Source: an uncultured Anaerolineaceae bacterium (GTDB lineage Bacteria > Chloroflexota > Anaerolineae > Anaerolineales > Anaerolineaceae). Taken from it: a DNA stretch of 64,000 nt. Position 1 is the first letter of the stretch, and every line of letters begins with the position of its first letter. The notes beneath the pieces are model-generated. The model searched no databases. It was not told the DNA's origin and saw only the letters and a list, made by a program, of their open reading frames with translations. The stretch lies in the NCBI GenBank assembly GCA_938020565.1, contig CALIHP010000019.1, positions 62,001 through 126,000 of the forward strand, in the 5' to 3' direction. Below, in pieces: positions 8,064 through 16,927 of the stretch. Both the position numbers and the translations under genes were made by a program.

Positions 8064-9191
8064 CTATCGGAGCTCTTCCTGCCTGACCTGCCGCGCGGCG
8101 ACGCTCTCAACCAGTCCGATCATGACCCCCAGCGCCAGCGTCGACGACCCTCCGTAACTCACGAACGGAAGCGTCAATCCTGTCACCGGCAGGACCTGCA
8201 GATTAACCCCGATATTCACTGACGTCTGGAAAAAGAGAAGCGCCCCGACCCCATAGCAGATCAACGCACCGAACAGGTCGGGCGCCTGCATCGCGTTTCG
8301 GAAACAGCGCCAGATCATGAACATAATCAAAATAATGATCGACATTGTCCCAATAAAACCGAATTCCTGACCCAGCGCTGAAAAAATAAAGTCGGTATGA
8401 CGGACTTTCAGGAAACGGAGCTGAACCTGCGTTCCGTTGCCGTACCCCTGTCCGGTCAGCTGGCCCGAACCAAGCGAAATAACCGCCTGGTCAACGTTAT
8501 AGTTATCGCCATAGCGCGCGTTCGGATCCGGCGCGATAAACGTCCGGACCCGGGTCAGCTGATACTCCTGAACAAAGGGAACCGTACCCGGCGAAAGCAG
8601 GATCCAGATCAACATCCCGGTTATAAAGAAAAAACCGAAAAGTCCAAGAATTGCCAGATATTTCGTCGGGACCTTACTCACCCAAAGCATCGAGAACCAG
8701 ATGACCATCATAACGATCGACGTACTCATGTTCGGCTGAAGCAGGATAAATAAAACGATCCCGAACGTAATTCCGAAGCTGCTCAGGATCCAGCGCATAT
8801 CGTGCGGCTCGTACCAGCGGTCAGAAAAATACTTCGCCAGCCGAATAATCAGGACCGCCTTCGCGAATTCCGACGGCTGGAGCTGGAACGGGCCGATCTT
8901 GAGCCAGCGCGCTGCGCCGAACTGCGCCTGACCGAAGATATTAAGCGCGAAGAGCAGAACAATGATCCCGAAGTATAAAAGCCCGGACATCGCGTCCAGA
9001 TAATGATAATCGAAGATCGTCAGCCCGATAATAATGAACAAGCCGATCACCACGTATTGAATCTGACTGTTGACGCTGACCTCGAGATTTCCCGCCAGCG
9101 CAGACGTAATCATGACGATTCCGAAAACACAAAGCACCAGTACCACCGCGAACAGCCAATAATCAAAACTGCGCCAGATTTCCCGTCTCAT
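8064..9191 (-). CDS. rodA: rod shape-determining peptidoglycan glycosyltransferase RodA
   Basis: A 375-residue SEDS-family protein that polymerises lipid II into glycan strands with its partner PBP2 during side-wall growth. It has about ten membrane segments. Recognisable SEDS stretches include LQPSEFAKAVLI, the long periplasmic loop ending GSGQLTGQGYGNGTQVQLRF (a GSG-type motif), DFIFSALGQEFGFIG, and the C-terminal LPFVSYGGSS. It lies eight bases after the PBP2 gene, so the two partners are probably made together. Last gene of the mre operon. Confidence 0.96.
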   Translation of the reverse strand: MRREIWRSFDYWLFAVVLVLCVFGIVMITSALAGNLEVSVNSQIQYVVIGLFIIIGLTIFDYHYLDAMSGLLYFGIIVLLFALNIFGQAQFGAARWLKIGPFQLQPSEFAKAVLIIRLAKYFSDRWYEPHDMRWILSSFGITFGIVLFILLQPNMSTSIVMMVIWFSMLWVSKVPTKYLAILGLFGFFFITGMLIWILLSPGTVPFVQEYQLTRVRTFIAPDPNARYGDNYNVDQAVISLGSGQLTGQGYGNGTQVQLRFLKVRHTDFIFSALGQEFGFIGTMSIIILIMFMIWRCFRNAMQAPDLFGALICYGVGALLFFQTSVNIGVNLQVLPVTGLTLPFVSYGGSSTLALGVMIGLVESVAARQVRQEELR

Positions 9192-9199
9192 GAATTCCC

Positions 9200-11338
9200 C
9201 TACTCCGATTCGTCATACGTCGTTTCCTCCAGCGCGTCGGACGGTGTCGCGAAACGGACAATCTCGCCGTTCTTCTCCGCGTCCATCTCTTTCATCAGGA
9301 AGAAATTATCGATAATCCGCCGAACGGTATATCCCGCCGTCGACGAGCCTTCTTTCCCGTTATAAATAAAGACGACGACGACGATTTCCGGTTTTTCGTA
9401 AGGCGCGTAACCGGCGGTCCAGCCATGCGACGGCCATTTTCCAAAGTCGCAGAGCCCTTTCTCGCGCGCGATATCGTCGCAGTATTCCGCCGTTCCGGTT
9501 TTCGCCGACGATTCGTAAATATCGCCCTCGAAAGGAGCTTCCGCCGTTCCGCCCGGCTGCGGAACGCGGCGAAGCCCTTCGCGCGTGACCTTGACGACCC
9601 AGGGTTCAACCGCCTTATATGTCCCCAGCTCGACGCCATCTTCGTCATACTCCATAATCTTCGGATCCTTGGTAATATCCCAAAGCATCCGCGGCGTAAA
9701 CGGCAGCACGGTATTCCCGCGCTCGTCCAAAACCTCGCGGATCAGCGTCGGACGCGCCATCATCCCGTAAGCCGCGACCGTCGCAAACGACATCATGACC
9801 TGAAGCGGGGAGGCGGTAATATACCCCTGCCCCATCGACGCCAGATACGTGTCGCCGGTCGCCCAGGATTCGCCCATGTTAATCCGTTTCCAGGTCCGCG
9901 TCGGAATCATCCCGGTTTCTTCACCGGTCAGCTCGATCCCCGTCCGCTCGCCGTACCCTAACGCATGCGCGTATTGCCCGAGCCGGTCAATCCCCAGCCC
10001 CACCGGGACCTCGTCCTCATATCCGCCGCCAACCTTGTTAAAATAAATGTTGCAGCTCCAGGCCAGCGCCGAACGGTAATCGACGTATCCATGACCCGTT
10101 TTAAGATGGCAGACGTACTCCTGAACTGAACCAGGATCGTTCGGCGAATACGAATTCTGCATTCGAATCGAACCCGGATCGAAAATCTGGTCTTCCGGAT
10201 CGAGAACATGCTCGTTCATGACGCCGATCCCGGTCACAATCTTAAACACGGACCCCGGCGGCTGCGCCACCTGCGTAATATGGTTCAGGAGCGGTTTCGA
10301 CTGGCTGAGGCTGAGCTGCTCATAGTAGTAAGCCGGAATATAGCGCGTCATGCGGTTGTTCTCAAACGTCGGCTCGGAAACCAGGCCCAGAATTTCGCCC
10401 GTATACGGATCCATCGCTACCGCCGCCCCGTCATGCGTCAACGTACCGGACAGCGAAACCCGATTATAGAAGTCCATTGTATCCAGAAGCGCCGCGCGCA
10501 TGACGTTTTGAAGCCGGACGTCGATCGTCAGCTTCACGTTATATCCCGGGACCGCCGCCTTCGGCGGCTCTAAATCGCGCATCTCCAATCCCGCGACGTC
10601 GACCTCGACCACCCTGCGGCCGTTCTTCCCGGAAAGCAGGTCCTGAAGCGAGGACTCAACGCCGCCGTATCCGAACCGATCTTTATTTAATAGGAAACCG
10701 CGTTCTTCCATCTCGTCCGCGACATATTCCGGGATCGGCCCCAGAAAGCCGACGATCTCCGACGTACTATAACCCGTCGGATATTCGCGAATCGAATTCA
10801 CGCGGACCCCCACCCCGGGCATCGTCGCCGAAAGCTCCTTGATCCGCCGAGCCAGCTCCTCCGGCACGTCGCAGAGAATCCCCGTTTCTGAATACGGCGA
10901 CAGCGACGAAGCGATGTAGACGATTTGCGTCAGGCCGAAATCGGACGTGCATTCGCCATACAGCCGGACCGTATCGTCGTTTAACTCACCGTTATTGACG
11001 GGAATATCGACAAGGCCGGAAAGCGCCCGGAAAATCTGCTGCCGGTCGCCCTCGTCCTCGGGAAGCTCCGCCGGAACGATTACGATATCGTACGTCGGCG
11101 TATTCTTCGCCAGAACGACCCCGTTTCGATCGTAAATAACGCCGCGTTTCGTCTGGTCACGGACGACAGTAATCCGATTTTCGTCCGCGCGCGCTAAATA
11201 AGTTTCGCCGTCGATGATCTGAATTTTAAATAAACGCGTCACGTAGAAAATAATAATAACCGTCATGACGACGTACGCAATCAAAAGGCGTCGATTTTTT
11301 AAATCCAGTTTTTCATTTTTAAAGTTATCCTGCATCAT
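9200..11338 (-). CDS. mrdA: penicillin-binding protein 2 (transpeptidase)
   Basis: A 712-residue class B penicillin-binding protein, the cross-linking partner of RodA. It has a single N-terminal membrane anchor (about residues 18-36), a dimerisation/pedestal region, and a transpeptidase domain with the SxxK motif in PPGSVFK (Ser363, Lys366), SCN at 428-430 and KTG at 613-615. The ATG at 11338 overlaps the mreD stop (ATGATG containing TGA), indicating translational coupling. A second ATG three bases later is equally possible. An acidic insertion near residues 560-575 (PKIMEYDEDGVELG) lies between the SxN and KTG motifs. Confidence 0.96.
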   Translation of the reverse strand: MMQDNFKNEKLDLKNRRLLIAYVVMTVIIIFYVTRLFKIQIIDGETYLARADENRITVVRDQTKRGVIYDRNGVVLAKNTPTYDIVIVPAELPEDEGDRQQIFRALSGLVDIPVNNGELNDDTVRLYGECTSDFGLTQIVYIASSLSPYSETGILCDVPEELARRIKELSATMPGVGVRVNSIREYPTGYSTSEIVGFLGPIPEYVADEMEERGFLLNKDRFGYGGVESSLQDLLSGKNGRRVVEVDVAGLEMRDLEPPKAAVPGYNVKLTIDVRLQNVMRAALLDTMDFYNRVSLSGTLTHDGAAVAMDPYTGEILGLVSEPTFENNRMTRYIPAYYYEQLSLSQSKPLLNHITQVAQPPGSVFKIVTGIGVMNEHVLDPEDQIFDPGSIRMQNSYSPNDPGSVQEYVCHLKTGHGYVDYRSALAWSCNIYFNKVGGGYEDEVPVGLGIDRLGQYAHALGYGERTGIELTGEETGMIPTRTWKRINMGESWATGDTYLASMGQGYITASPLQVMMSFATVAAYGMMARPTLIREVLDERGNTVLPFTPRMLWDITKDPKIMEYDEDGVELGTYKAVEPWVVKVTREGLRRVPQPGGTAEAPFEGDIYESSAKTGTAEYCDDIAREKGLCDFGKWPSHGWTAGYAPYEKPEIVVVVFIYNGKEGSSTAGYTVRRIIDNFFLMKEMDAEKNGEIVRFATPSDALEETTYDESE

Positions 11339-11838
11339 TTTGCTGCATCCACTCGATAAATCCAATTCGCGTAATCGTTCAGGAAGCTATACGTTGGAAA
11401 GGCCAGTAATAAGTTTAACGTCATCGACGGCAGAAAGATCTGCGTGATAACGAACGACAGCTCGAAGCGAACGTCTTCGAGAAAAAGCAGGCCGAACGAA
11501 ACCGCGACCGAAATCAGCGTCGCCGAGATCGTTACGAAAACCAGTAAAATCAAGGGCATCTGCCAGACCCAGCGCTTCAAAATCTGGATCATCAGCCAGA
11601 CCGCCAGATAAATTATAAAATACCCATACATCGGCAGCGCAGAATAAAAGGACATCATGAACCCCGCCAGCAGCGCCATCACAATCGTAAACCGGGTCTC
11701 CGAATTCAGCGTCCAGACAATCAGCGCAACCATGACCAAATCGGCCGTTCCGTAAAGAATCTGAAGCCGGCTGAAAACGCCGACTTCGAGCGTTCCGGCG
11801 AGAAACAGGATCACAAGAATCGAAACAACTTCAACCAT
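11335..11838 (-). CDS. mreD: rod shape-determining membrane protein MreD
   Basis: A 167-residue integral membrane protein with about five hydrophobic helices. MreD is poorly conserved in sequence and is recognised mainly by size, topology (start MVEVVSILVILFLAGTLEV) and its place between mreC and the PBP2 gene. It links MreC to the elongation complex in the inner membrane. The start lies nine bases after the mreC stop. Its stop overlaps the mrdA start. Confidence 0.88.
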   Translation of the reverse strand: MVEVVSILVILFLAGTLEVGVFSRLQILYGTADLVMVALIVWTLNSETRFTIVMALLAGFMMSFYSALPMYGYFIIYLAVWLMIQILKRWVWQMPLILLVFVTISATLISVAVSFGLLFLEDVRFELSFVITQIFLPSMTLNLLLAFPTYSFLNDYANWIYRVDAAK

Positions 11839-11847
11839 CAGGCCGGC

Positions 11848-12687
11848 TTACTCCGCTTTCTTTTCGAGCGGGCTGATATTCGACGGACGGAAGTTCGCAA
11901 CGACGAGAACCGCCTGAAGGGAGGAAAAGTCTTCCGCCGGCTGAATCGACGCCGACTGGAAAAGCTCGTTTTCGAGCCGGTTGACGTTCAGGATTTCCCC
12001 GATCATGATCTCCGACGGGAATTTTCCGCCCAGCCCCGACGTTTGAATCGTCTGTCCGAATTCGAGCGTAATATCCTGCGAAACGAGCTCGATCGTCAGG
12101 TCGGACGTCACCGACCCGCGAACGACGCCGTCGCTGTCGGCTTCGACAATATACGCATTGACCAGCGACGCCGGATCGGTAATCAGCTGGACCCGTGCGG
12201 CCGAGGCCGTAACCGCGTCGACGCGGCCGACAAGCCCCTTCTCCGTCACGACCGGCATGTCGAAAGTTATCCCGTCGTCAGATCCCTTGTCGATCAGGAC
12301 ATACTGTAAAAACGGTGAGGGGTCTTTACCGATGACTTTCGCCGCGATATACGTTTCCTGCGGCCTGCCGCGGGCGAACCCCAGAAGCGAATAAAGGATC
12401 GCCGACTCGCGAAGATCCTGTTCCAGCTGAATAATCTCCGTCCTGAGGAGCGCGACCTCGGCCTTAAGCGACTGATTCTCCGCCTGAAGCTCAGTGACTT
12501 CGCGCGGAATCGTAAAAAACTGCATTGCGTTCGAAAACCGTTCGGAAACCATCGACTGAACCTGAACGAACGGATCCATGACGCCGCGGAGCAGCGTCGT
12601 CATATAACCGCTGAACGCAAAAAGAATAAACCCGAGCGTCAGCAGTACCCCAACAATCTGACGCCAATTTTTTCTAAATCGATTCAT
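11848..12687 (-). CDS. mreC: rod shape-determining protein MreC
   Basis: A 279-residue bitopic protein. It has a short cytoplasmic N-terminus, one membrane helix (about residues 10-30), a coiled-coil segment (VTELQAENQSLKAEVALLRT and onward, about 63-95), and the extracytoplasmic double beta-barrel with GVVGRV-like motif KGLVGRVDAVTASAARVQLI. MreC scaffolds PBP2 and RodA outside the membrane. It lies 66 bases downstream of mreB. Length is average for the family. Confidence 0.95.
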   Translation of the reverse strand: MNRFRKNWRQIVGVLLTLGFILFAFSGYMTTLLRGVMDPFVQVQSMVSERFSNAMQFFTIPREVTELQAENQSLKAEVALLRTEIIQLEQDLRESAILYSLLGFARGRPQETYIAAKVIGKDPSPFLQYVLIDKGSDDGITFDMPVVTEKGLVGRVDAVTASAARVQLITDPASLVNAYIVEADSDGVVRGSVTSDLTIELVSQDITLEFGQTIQTSGLGGKFPSEIMIGEILNVNRLENELFQSASIQPAEDFSSLQAVLVVANFRPSNISPLEKKAE

Positions 12688-12753
12688 GCTGTTAAAATTA
12701 TAAGGTCATTTTGCGCTCAGCTTCCCGCCGCTGAAAACTTAACCCTGATTTAA

Positions 12754-13815
12754 TCAGCGCCGTGCGAACCGATCGAGGCTGACCGCGAACTGATCGATCG
12801 TCGCGCTGTTTTCAAGAACGTAACCCGCCCCGCGCGCGACGCAGGTCAGCGGATCCTCCGCTACCCAGACGCGGATGTTCAGTTCTTCGTTGAGCCGGTC
12901 CGCCAGGCCTAAAATCTGCGACCCGCCGCCAGATAAGCAGATTCCAGTCTCAATCAGGTCGGCGACAATTTCCGGCGGCGCTTCGTCGATCGCGTCCTTA
13001 ACCGTATCGACGATCACCTGAATCGAGCCGGAAATCGCGTCGCGAATCTCAACGGAAGAAACCTCGATCGCCTCCGGAAGTCCGGTTACCAGGTTCCGCC
13101 CGCGCGTGACCATCGTCCGCTCCATCGGCAGCGGATGCGCTGAGGCGATCGAAATCTTAATCTGCTCCGCCATGCGCTCGCCAATATACAGGTTGTACCG
13201 GTTGCGGACGTAATTTAAAATATCCTGATCCAGCTCGTCTCCGGCTACGCGAAGCGATCGAGAGACCACGATTTCATTCATTGAAAGAATCGCGACCTCG
13301 GTCGTTCCGCCGCCAATATCAACGACCATCGTCCCGCGAATTTCATTAATCGGAAGCCCAATCCCGATTGCCGTCGCGACCGGCTCCTCGATCAGGTAAA
13401 TTTCACGCGCCCCGGCCGCCATCCCGGCGTCAAAAACCGCGCGCCGCTCGACGTCGGTCGACCCGCAGGGGATCCCGATCACGATCCGGGGCCGCGGGAA
13501 CGGTGCGATCGTCTGCTGATGCGCCCTGCCGATAAAATAACTCAGCATCGCCTGCGTAATTTCGAATTCAGATATGACCCCGTCGCGCATCGGACGGATG
13601 ACGCTCAGGTTCGCCGGCGTCCGCCCCACCATCTCTTTCGCCTGCGCGCCGATCGCGACCGGCTGCCGGGTACGCTTTTCGACCGCGACCCAGGATGGCT
13701 CGTTAATAACGATCCCTTTCCCGCGGACATAAACAAGCGTGTTGGCGGTCCCAAGGTCGATCCCAATATCCAGTGAGAACAACCCCATGAACCAGTTAAG
13801 CGGATTAAATGCCAA
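12754..13815 (-). CDS. mreB: actin-like rod shape protein MreB
   Basis: A 353-residue bacterial actin that forms membrane-associated filaments guiding the elongation machinery. Conserved nucleotide-binding stretches are IDLGTANTLVYV (about residues 17-28), VDIGGGTTEVAIL and ICLSGGGSQILGL. The N-terminal MAFNPLNWFMGLFSLD can form the amphipathic membrane-binding helix used by MreB proteins. It is the first gene of the minus-strand mreBCD-mrdA-rodA operon. The upstream region on the minus strand carries an extended -10 promoter at 13888-13896. Confidence 0.98.
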   Translation of the reverse strand: MAFNPLNWFMGLFSLDIGIDLGTANTLVYVRGKGIVINEPSWVAVEKRTRQPVAIGAQAKEMVGRTPANLSVIRPMRDGVISEFEITQAMLSYFIGRAHQQTIAPFPRPRIVIGIPCGSTDVERRAVFDAGMAAGAREIYLIEEPVATAIGIGLPINEIRGTMVVDIGGGTTEVAILSMNEIVVSRSLRVAGDELDQDILNYVRNRYNLYIGERMAEQIKISIASAHPLPMERTMVTRGRNLVTGLPEAIEVSSVEIRDAISGSIQVIVDTVKDAIDEAPPEIVADLIETGICLSGGGSQILGLADRLNEELNIRVWVAEDPLTCVARGAGYVLENSATIDQFAVSLDRFARR

Positions 13816-13887
13816 TCTGTCTCCCCAATGAAAGATAAGATATCATAAAAAACGTTTCGAAAACGAAACGGTTTAATTCCGCTTTAG

Positions 13888-13896
13888 ATTATACCA
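13888..13896 (-). promoter_or_regulatory. extended -10 promoter of the mre operon
   Basis: On the minus strand TGGTATAAT reads from 13896 to 13888, about 70 bases before the mreB ATG. TG one base before the TATAAT is an extended -10, which relaxes the need for a -35 box; none is obvious. Confidence 0.6.
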
Positions 13897-13957
13897 AAGT
13901 TATAGAACCTTTTCGATTATTCGTCGTTCAGCGTCTCCGTTTCAAATTCCTTGTAAG

Positions 13958-14023
13958 TTGACAAAGTCAATGCCAACCTGATCTGGCAGGAAAGCTGAAG
14001 TTTAGCTGCATTTACTTTGTCAA
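13958..14023. repeat. MITE-like inverted-repeat element, copy 1
   Basis: Arms TTGACAAAGTCAATGC and, inverted, TTGACAAAGTAAATGC (complement of 14008-14023) bound 66 bases. The arms match those of a second element at 40519-40573. The centre differs between the two copies. It contains no gene. Consistent with a small non-autonomous mobile element or a REP-like palindrome. Confidence 0.5.
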
Positions 14024-14198
14024 TTGACCGACGAATCGGGATTTTAACCTTTACCCAGACAAAAGATCCCCACGGAACCTTCCCGGACAAAAGCTTCAAA
14101 CATTGCAGCGAACCAATCCGAAACGGTCAAACCCGACTTTACTATCGGCATTCAGCTGTCGTTCCAAAAGATGGGAGCAATTCCAAAGCCAATTGTAT

Positions 14199-14204
14199 TA
14201 AAAT
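14199..14204 (+). promoter_or_regulatory. -10 box close to the ftcD start
   Basis: TAAAAT ends seven bases before the ftcD ATG at 14212. As with thpR, this spacing would give a leaderless or nearly leaderless messenger. Confidence 0.4.
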
Positions 14205-14211
14205 TACAGGC

Positions 14212-15114
14212 ATGACGAAAAACTGCCAGCCAGCCCTGATCGAGGCCGTTCCCAATTTCTCCGACGGGCGCGATCCAGAAACGATCGAAGCGCTTCGGGA
14301 CGCCGTCCGCATGACCCCGTCCGTCCGCCTGGTCAACGTTCATCAGGACGCCGACCATAACCGCTCCGTGTTTACGCTGATCGGGGAAGGCGAGCCGCTG
14401 CGCGAATGCGCGCTGAACCTCGTTGGCGTCGCCGCCGAACGGATCGATCTCGAAACCCAGCGCGGCGTTCACCCACGAATCGGCGCAGCCGACGTCGTCC
14501 CGTTCATTCCGCTGAAGAACGCGTCCATGGACGACTGCGTCCGCTTGGCGCGCGAGACAGCACGGGAAATTTCCAAACGGTATCCGATTCCGACGTACCT
14601 GTACGCGCTGGCGTCGATCCGCCCGGATCGGACGAAGCTATCGGAACTGCGCCGGGAAAATTACGAGGGGTTGAAAACGGCGATCGAAAACAATCCATAT
14701 TTTGAACCGGATTTCGGCCTGAAACGGCTGACCTCCGCCGGGGCGACCGCCGTCGGCGCTCGCCCGATCCTGATCGCGTACAACGTTTTTCTCGTTTCAA
14801 ACCGGGTCGACCATGCGAAGAAAATCGCAAAAAAAATCCGCGAATCAAGCGGCGGCCTTCCGGGCGTTCAGGCGCTCGGGCTTCCCGTCGGCGGTCGGGC
14901 GCAGGTCTCGACCAACCTCCTCGATTACCGGAAAACACCGCTGAATACGCTCTACGCCGCCATCAGGACCGAAGCTGAAAAACTTGGCGAATCGGTCGAG
15001 CGCGCTGAGCTGGTCGGCTGCCTCCCATCCGCCGCGCTCGAAGGCATGACGCCGGAAGAAATCGGCCTGTTCGACTGGGATGAGAGCCGGCTGCTCGACC
15101 GCAGCGTCGGATAA
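14212..15114 (+). CDS. ftcD: glutamate formimidoyltransferase
   Basis: A 300-residue protein matching the formiminotransferase N- and C-subdomains: EAVPNFSDGRD at the N-terminus, the central VFTLIGEGEPL and HPRIGAADVVPFIP, then KRLTSAGATAVGARPILIAYN. It moves the formimino group from N-formiminoglutamate to tetrahydrofolate at the end of histidine degradation. It also links one-carbon units to folate; the cyclodeaminase domain of the bifunctional animal enzyme is absent, as in many anaerobes. The ATG at 14212 is used because homology begins directly there. No other histidine-degradation genes lie nearby. Next gene is Fic. Confidence 0.93.
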   Translation: MTKNCQPALIEAVPNFSDGRDPETIEALRDAVRMTPSVRLVNVHQDADHNRSVFTLIGEGEPLRECALNLVGVAAERIDLETQRGVHPRIGAADVVPFIPLKNASMDDCVRLARETAREISKRYPIPTYLYALASIRPDRTKLSELRRENYEGLKTAIENNPYFEPDFGLKRLTSAGATAVGARPILIAYNVFLVSNRVDHAKKIAKKIRESSGGLPGVQALGLPVGGRAQVSTNLLDYRKTPLNTLYAAIRTEAEKLGESVERAELVGCLPSAALEGMTPEEIGLFDWDESRLLDRSVG

Positions 15115-15157
15115 CTTCAGCGCGGCCCTTTTGATATTATTTTTAAGGAATAAGATC

Positions 15158-15913
15158 ATGGCAGCTTCAAAAAAAAACCGGGACGCGTCCCGCACGCTCC
15201 TCTCCGTTTTGAAAACCGAAAAAGACACCCAGCTGAACGGCGGTATTTATCATAAAGTCCAGATCGAACTGACCTATAATTCAAACCATATCGAGGGCAG
15301 CCGTCTGACAGAAGAACAAACCCGATCCATTTTCGATATACACGCAATCGAATCCGATCAAAGCCCGGTTAACGTCGATGATATTGTCGAAACCGCAAAT
15401 CATTTCCGTTGTATCGATCGGATTATCGACCGTGCAAGATATCCGTTAACGGCCGCGCTGATCAAAAAGCTGCACGGAATCTTAAAGAATGGGACGAGCG
15501 ACAGCCGTCTCGGCTGGTTCGCTGTCGGCGATTATAAGCGTCTCCCTAACGAAATTGCCGGGAAAGCCACGACCGCCCCGAAAGACGTTCCCAACGCAAT
15601 GAAACGGCTGATCGCCGATTACGAAGGGAGCGAAACGAAAACGCTCGACGACCTGCTTGGTTTTCACTATGAATTTGAATCGATCCATCCTTTCCAGGAC
15701 GGGAACGGACGTATCGGGCGGCTGATCCTGTTTAAGGAGTGCTTACGGTGGAAAATTGTTCCATTTATTATCAGCGACGAACTGAAATTCTTTTATTATC
15801 GGGGGCTGCGCGAATGGAAGTCCGAACGAGGATATCTTCGCGATACCTGCCTCACGGCGCAGGACACTTTCAAAAAAACGCTCGACTACTTCGAGATCGT
15901 TTATGACGACTGA
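15158..15913 (+). CDS. Fic family protein (AMP transferase type) with inhibitory motif
   Basis: A 251-residue Fic-domain protein. The catalytic loop HPFQDGNGRIGR (residues 177-188) is intact, with His177 as the base and the GNGR anion-binding loop, so transfer of AMP or a related nucleotide moiety to a hydroxyl side chain is expected. The N-terminal SNHIEG (42-47) fits the (S/T)xxxE(G/N) inhibitory helix, so Glu46 should block ATP gamma-phosphate binding and keep the enzyme self-inhibited (class II). Start at 15158 follows AAGGAA. There is no antitoxin gene beside it, consistent with the inhibitor being built in. The target is unknown. Confidence 0.92.
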   Translation: MAASKKNRDASRTLLSVLKTEKDTQLNGGIYHKVQIELTYNSNHIEGSRLTEEQTRSIFDIHAIESDQSPVNVDDIVETANHFRCIDRIIDRARYPLTAALIKKLHGILKNGTSDSRLGWFAVGDYKRLPNEIAGKATTAPKDVPNAMKRLIADYEGSETKTLDDLLGFHYEFESIHPFQDGNGRIGRLILFKECLRWKIVPFIISDELKFFYYRGLREWKSERGYLRDTCLTAQDTFKKTLDYFEIVYDD

Positions 15914-15942
15914 TTCAAGCTTTTTTCCGCGTGAAAATATAC

Positions 15943-15948
15943 TATAAT
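15943..15948 (+). promoter_or_regulatory. -10 box giving a leaderless DUF1385 transcript
   Basis: TATAAT lies seven bases before the ATG at 15956. From the box into the coding sequence the bases nearly match those at thpR (TATAATCAATCGCATGG against TATACTTAATCGCATGG). Confidence 0.5.
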
Positions 15949-15955
15949 CAATCGC

Positions 15956-16918
15956 ATGGAAAAAGAAACTCTAACTGAACAAAGATTACCCTCTTATGGA
16001 GGTCAGGCGCTCATGGAAGGCGTTCTCATGCGCGGCATGCGCCACGCCGTCGCCGCCATGCGCACGCCGAAAGGAACGATCGAAGTCGTTCACGAAGAAT
16101 TAAAAGGAATTTATAAAACCCGCCTTCGCGATATTCCTTTCCTGCGCGGACTCGTTATCCTCTGGGATTCGCTTGGACTGGGAATGAAATTCCTGATCGT
16201 CTCCGCGAACCTGCAAACCGATGAAAACGAAAAAATCGAAGGACCGGAAGTCGTTCTCTCGATCCTCTTCGCCTTAGTCGTATCGATCGCGCTCTTCTTC
16301 CTTGCGCCCGCCGGGGTTGCGCTGCTGCTGGAACGATTCCTGAGCGTCCCCAACTGGCTTGGAAACGTCATCGAAGGCATTTTGCGGTTGGCGATTGTTC
16401 TCGGCTACATGGGCTCCGTTTCGAAAATCGAAGAGATCAAGCGCGTTTTCCGGTACCATGGCGCGGAGCATAAAACGATCAACTGCTTCGACGCCGGCGA
16501 AGAGGTCACGCTCGAAAACGTCCGGAAACAGTCACGGCTGCACCCGCGCTGCGGAACGGCGTTCATGGTTACCGTCGTCGTCATTTCGATCGTCATCTTC
16601 CTGATCATCGGTCCGTTCACGCAGTCGATCGCCGCCCGTTTATTGAGCCGCATCCTCCTCGTCCCCGTGATCGCCGGCGTTTCTTACGAATATATCCGCT
16701 GGAACGCGAAGCACATGAACAACCCGATCGTCAGAGTCCTCTATCGTCCGAACCTCGCGGTCCAATACCTCACGACCGCCGACCCGGACGATAGCATGCT
16801 CGAAGTGGCGATTCAGTCGTTCCTGACCATGCTCGCGTTCGAAAACGGGGAACAGCCTGTCGGCGTAACCGAAACCTCAGAGCTCAATTCAGCCAGAGCG
16901 AAAACGCCGGCCGCCTGA
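15956..16918 (+). CDS. DUF1385 (YqhQ-like) membrane protein
   Basis: A 320-residue DUF1385 protein. The conserved blocks GGQALMEGVLMRG (residues 15-27), YHGAEHKTINCFDAGE and SRLHPRCGTAF are all present, separated by about four membrane helices. The family is widespread in Firmicutes, Chloroflexota and others and its biochemical role is not established; the invariant His/Glu/Cys residues suggest a metal- or redox-linked function. It is followed nine bases later by a ComEA-like protein, and the genes from here to the 7TM-HD protein run together on the plus strand. Confidence 0.92.
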   Translation: MEKETLTEQRLPSYGGQALMEGVLMRGMRHAVAAMRTPKGTIEVVHEELKGIYKTRLRDIPFLRGLVILWDSLGLGMKFLIVSANLQTDENEKIEGPEVVLSILFALVVSIALFFLAPAGVALLLERFLSVPNWLGNVIEGILRLAIVLGYMGSVSKIEEIKRVFRYHGAEHKTINCFDAGEEVTLENVRKQSRLHPRCGTAFMVTVVVISIVIFLIIGPFTQSIAARLLSRILLVPVIAGVSYEYIRWNAKHMNNPIVRVLYRPNLAVQYLTTADPDDSMLEVAIQSFLTMLAFENGEQPVGVTETSELNSARAKTPAA

Positions 16919-16927
16919 CGGAACGCG

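Larger units (their letters stand above)
13816..14211. other. divergent intergenic region mreB/ftcD
   Basis: These 396 bases hold the mreB promoter (minus, 13888-13896), an imperfect inverted-repeat element (13958-14023) and the ftcD promoter (-10 at 14199). No convincing gene is present: an open frame upstream of ftcD in the same frame lacks a ribosome binding site and has no family similarity. Confidence 0.6.

Noticed and set aside
14017..14211. 65-codon N-terminal extension of ftcD
   Set aside because: Family similarity begins at the ATG at 14212 and the extension runs through the inverted-repeat element and promoter.
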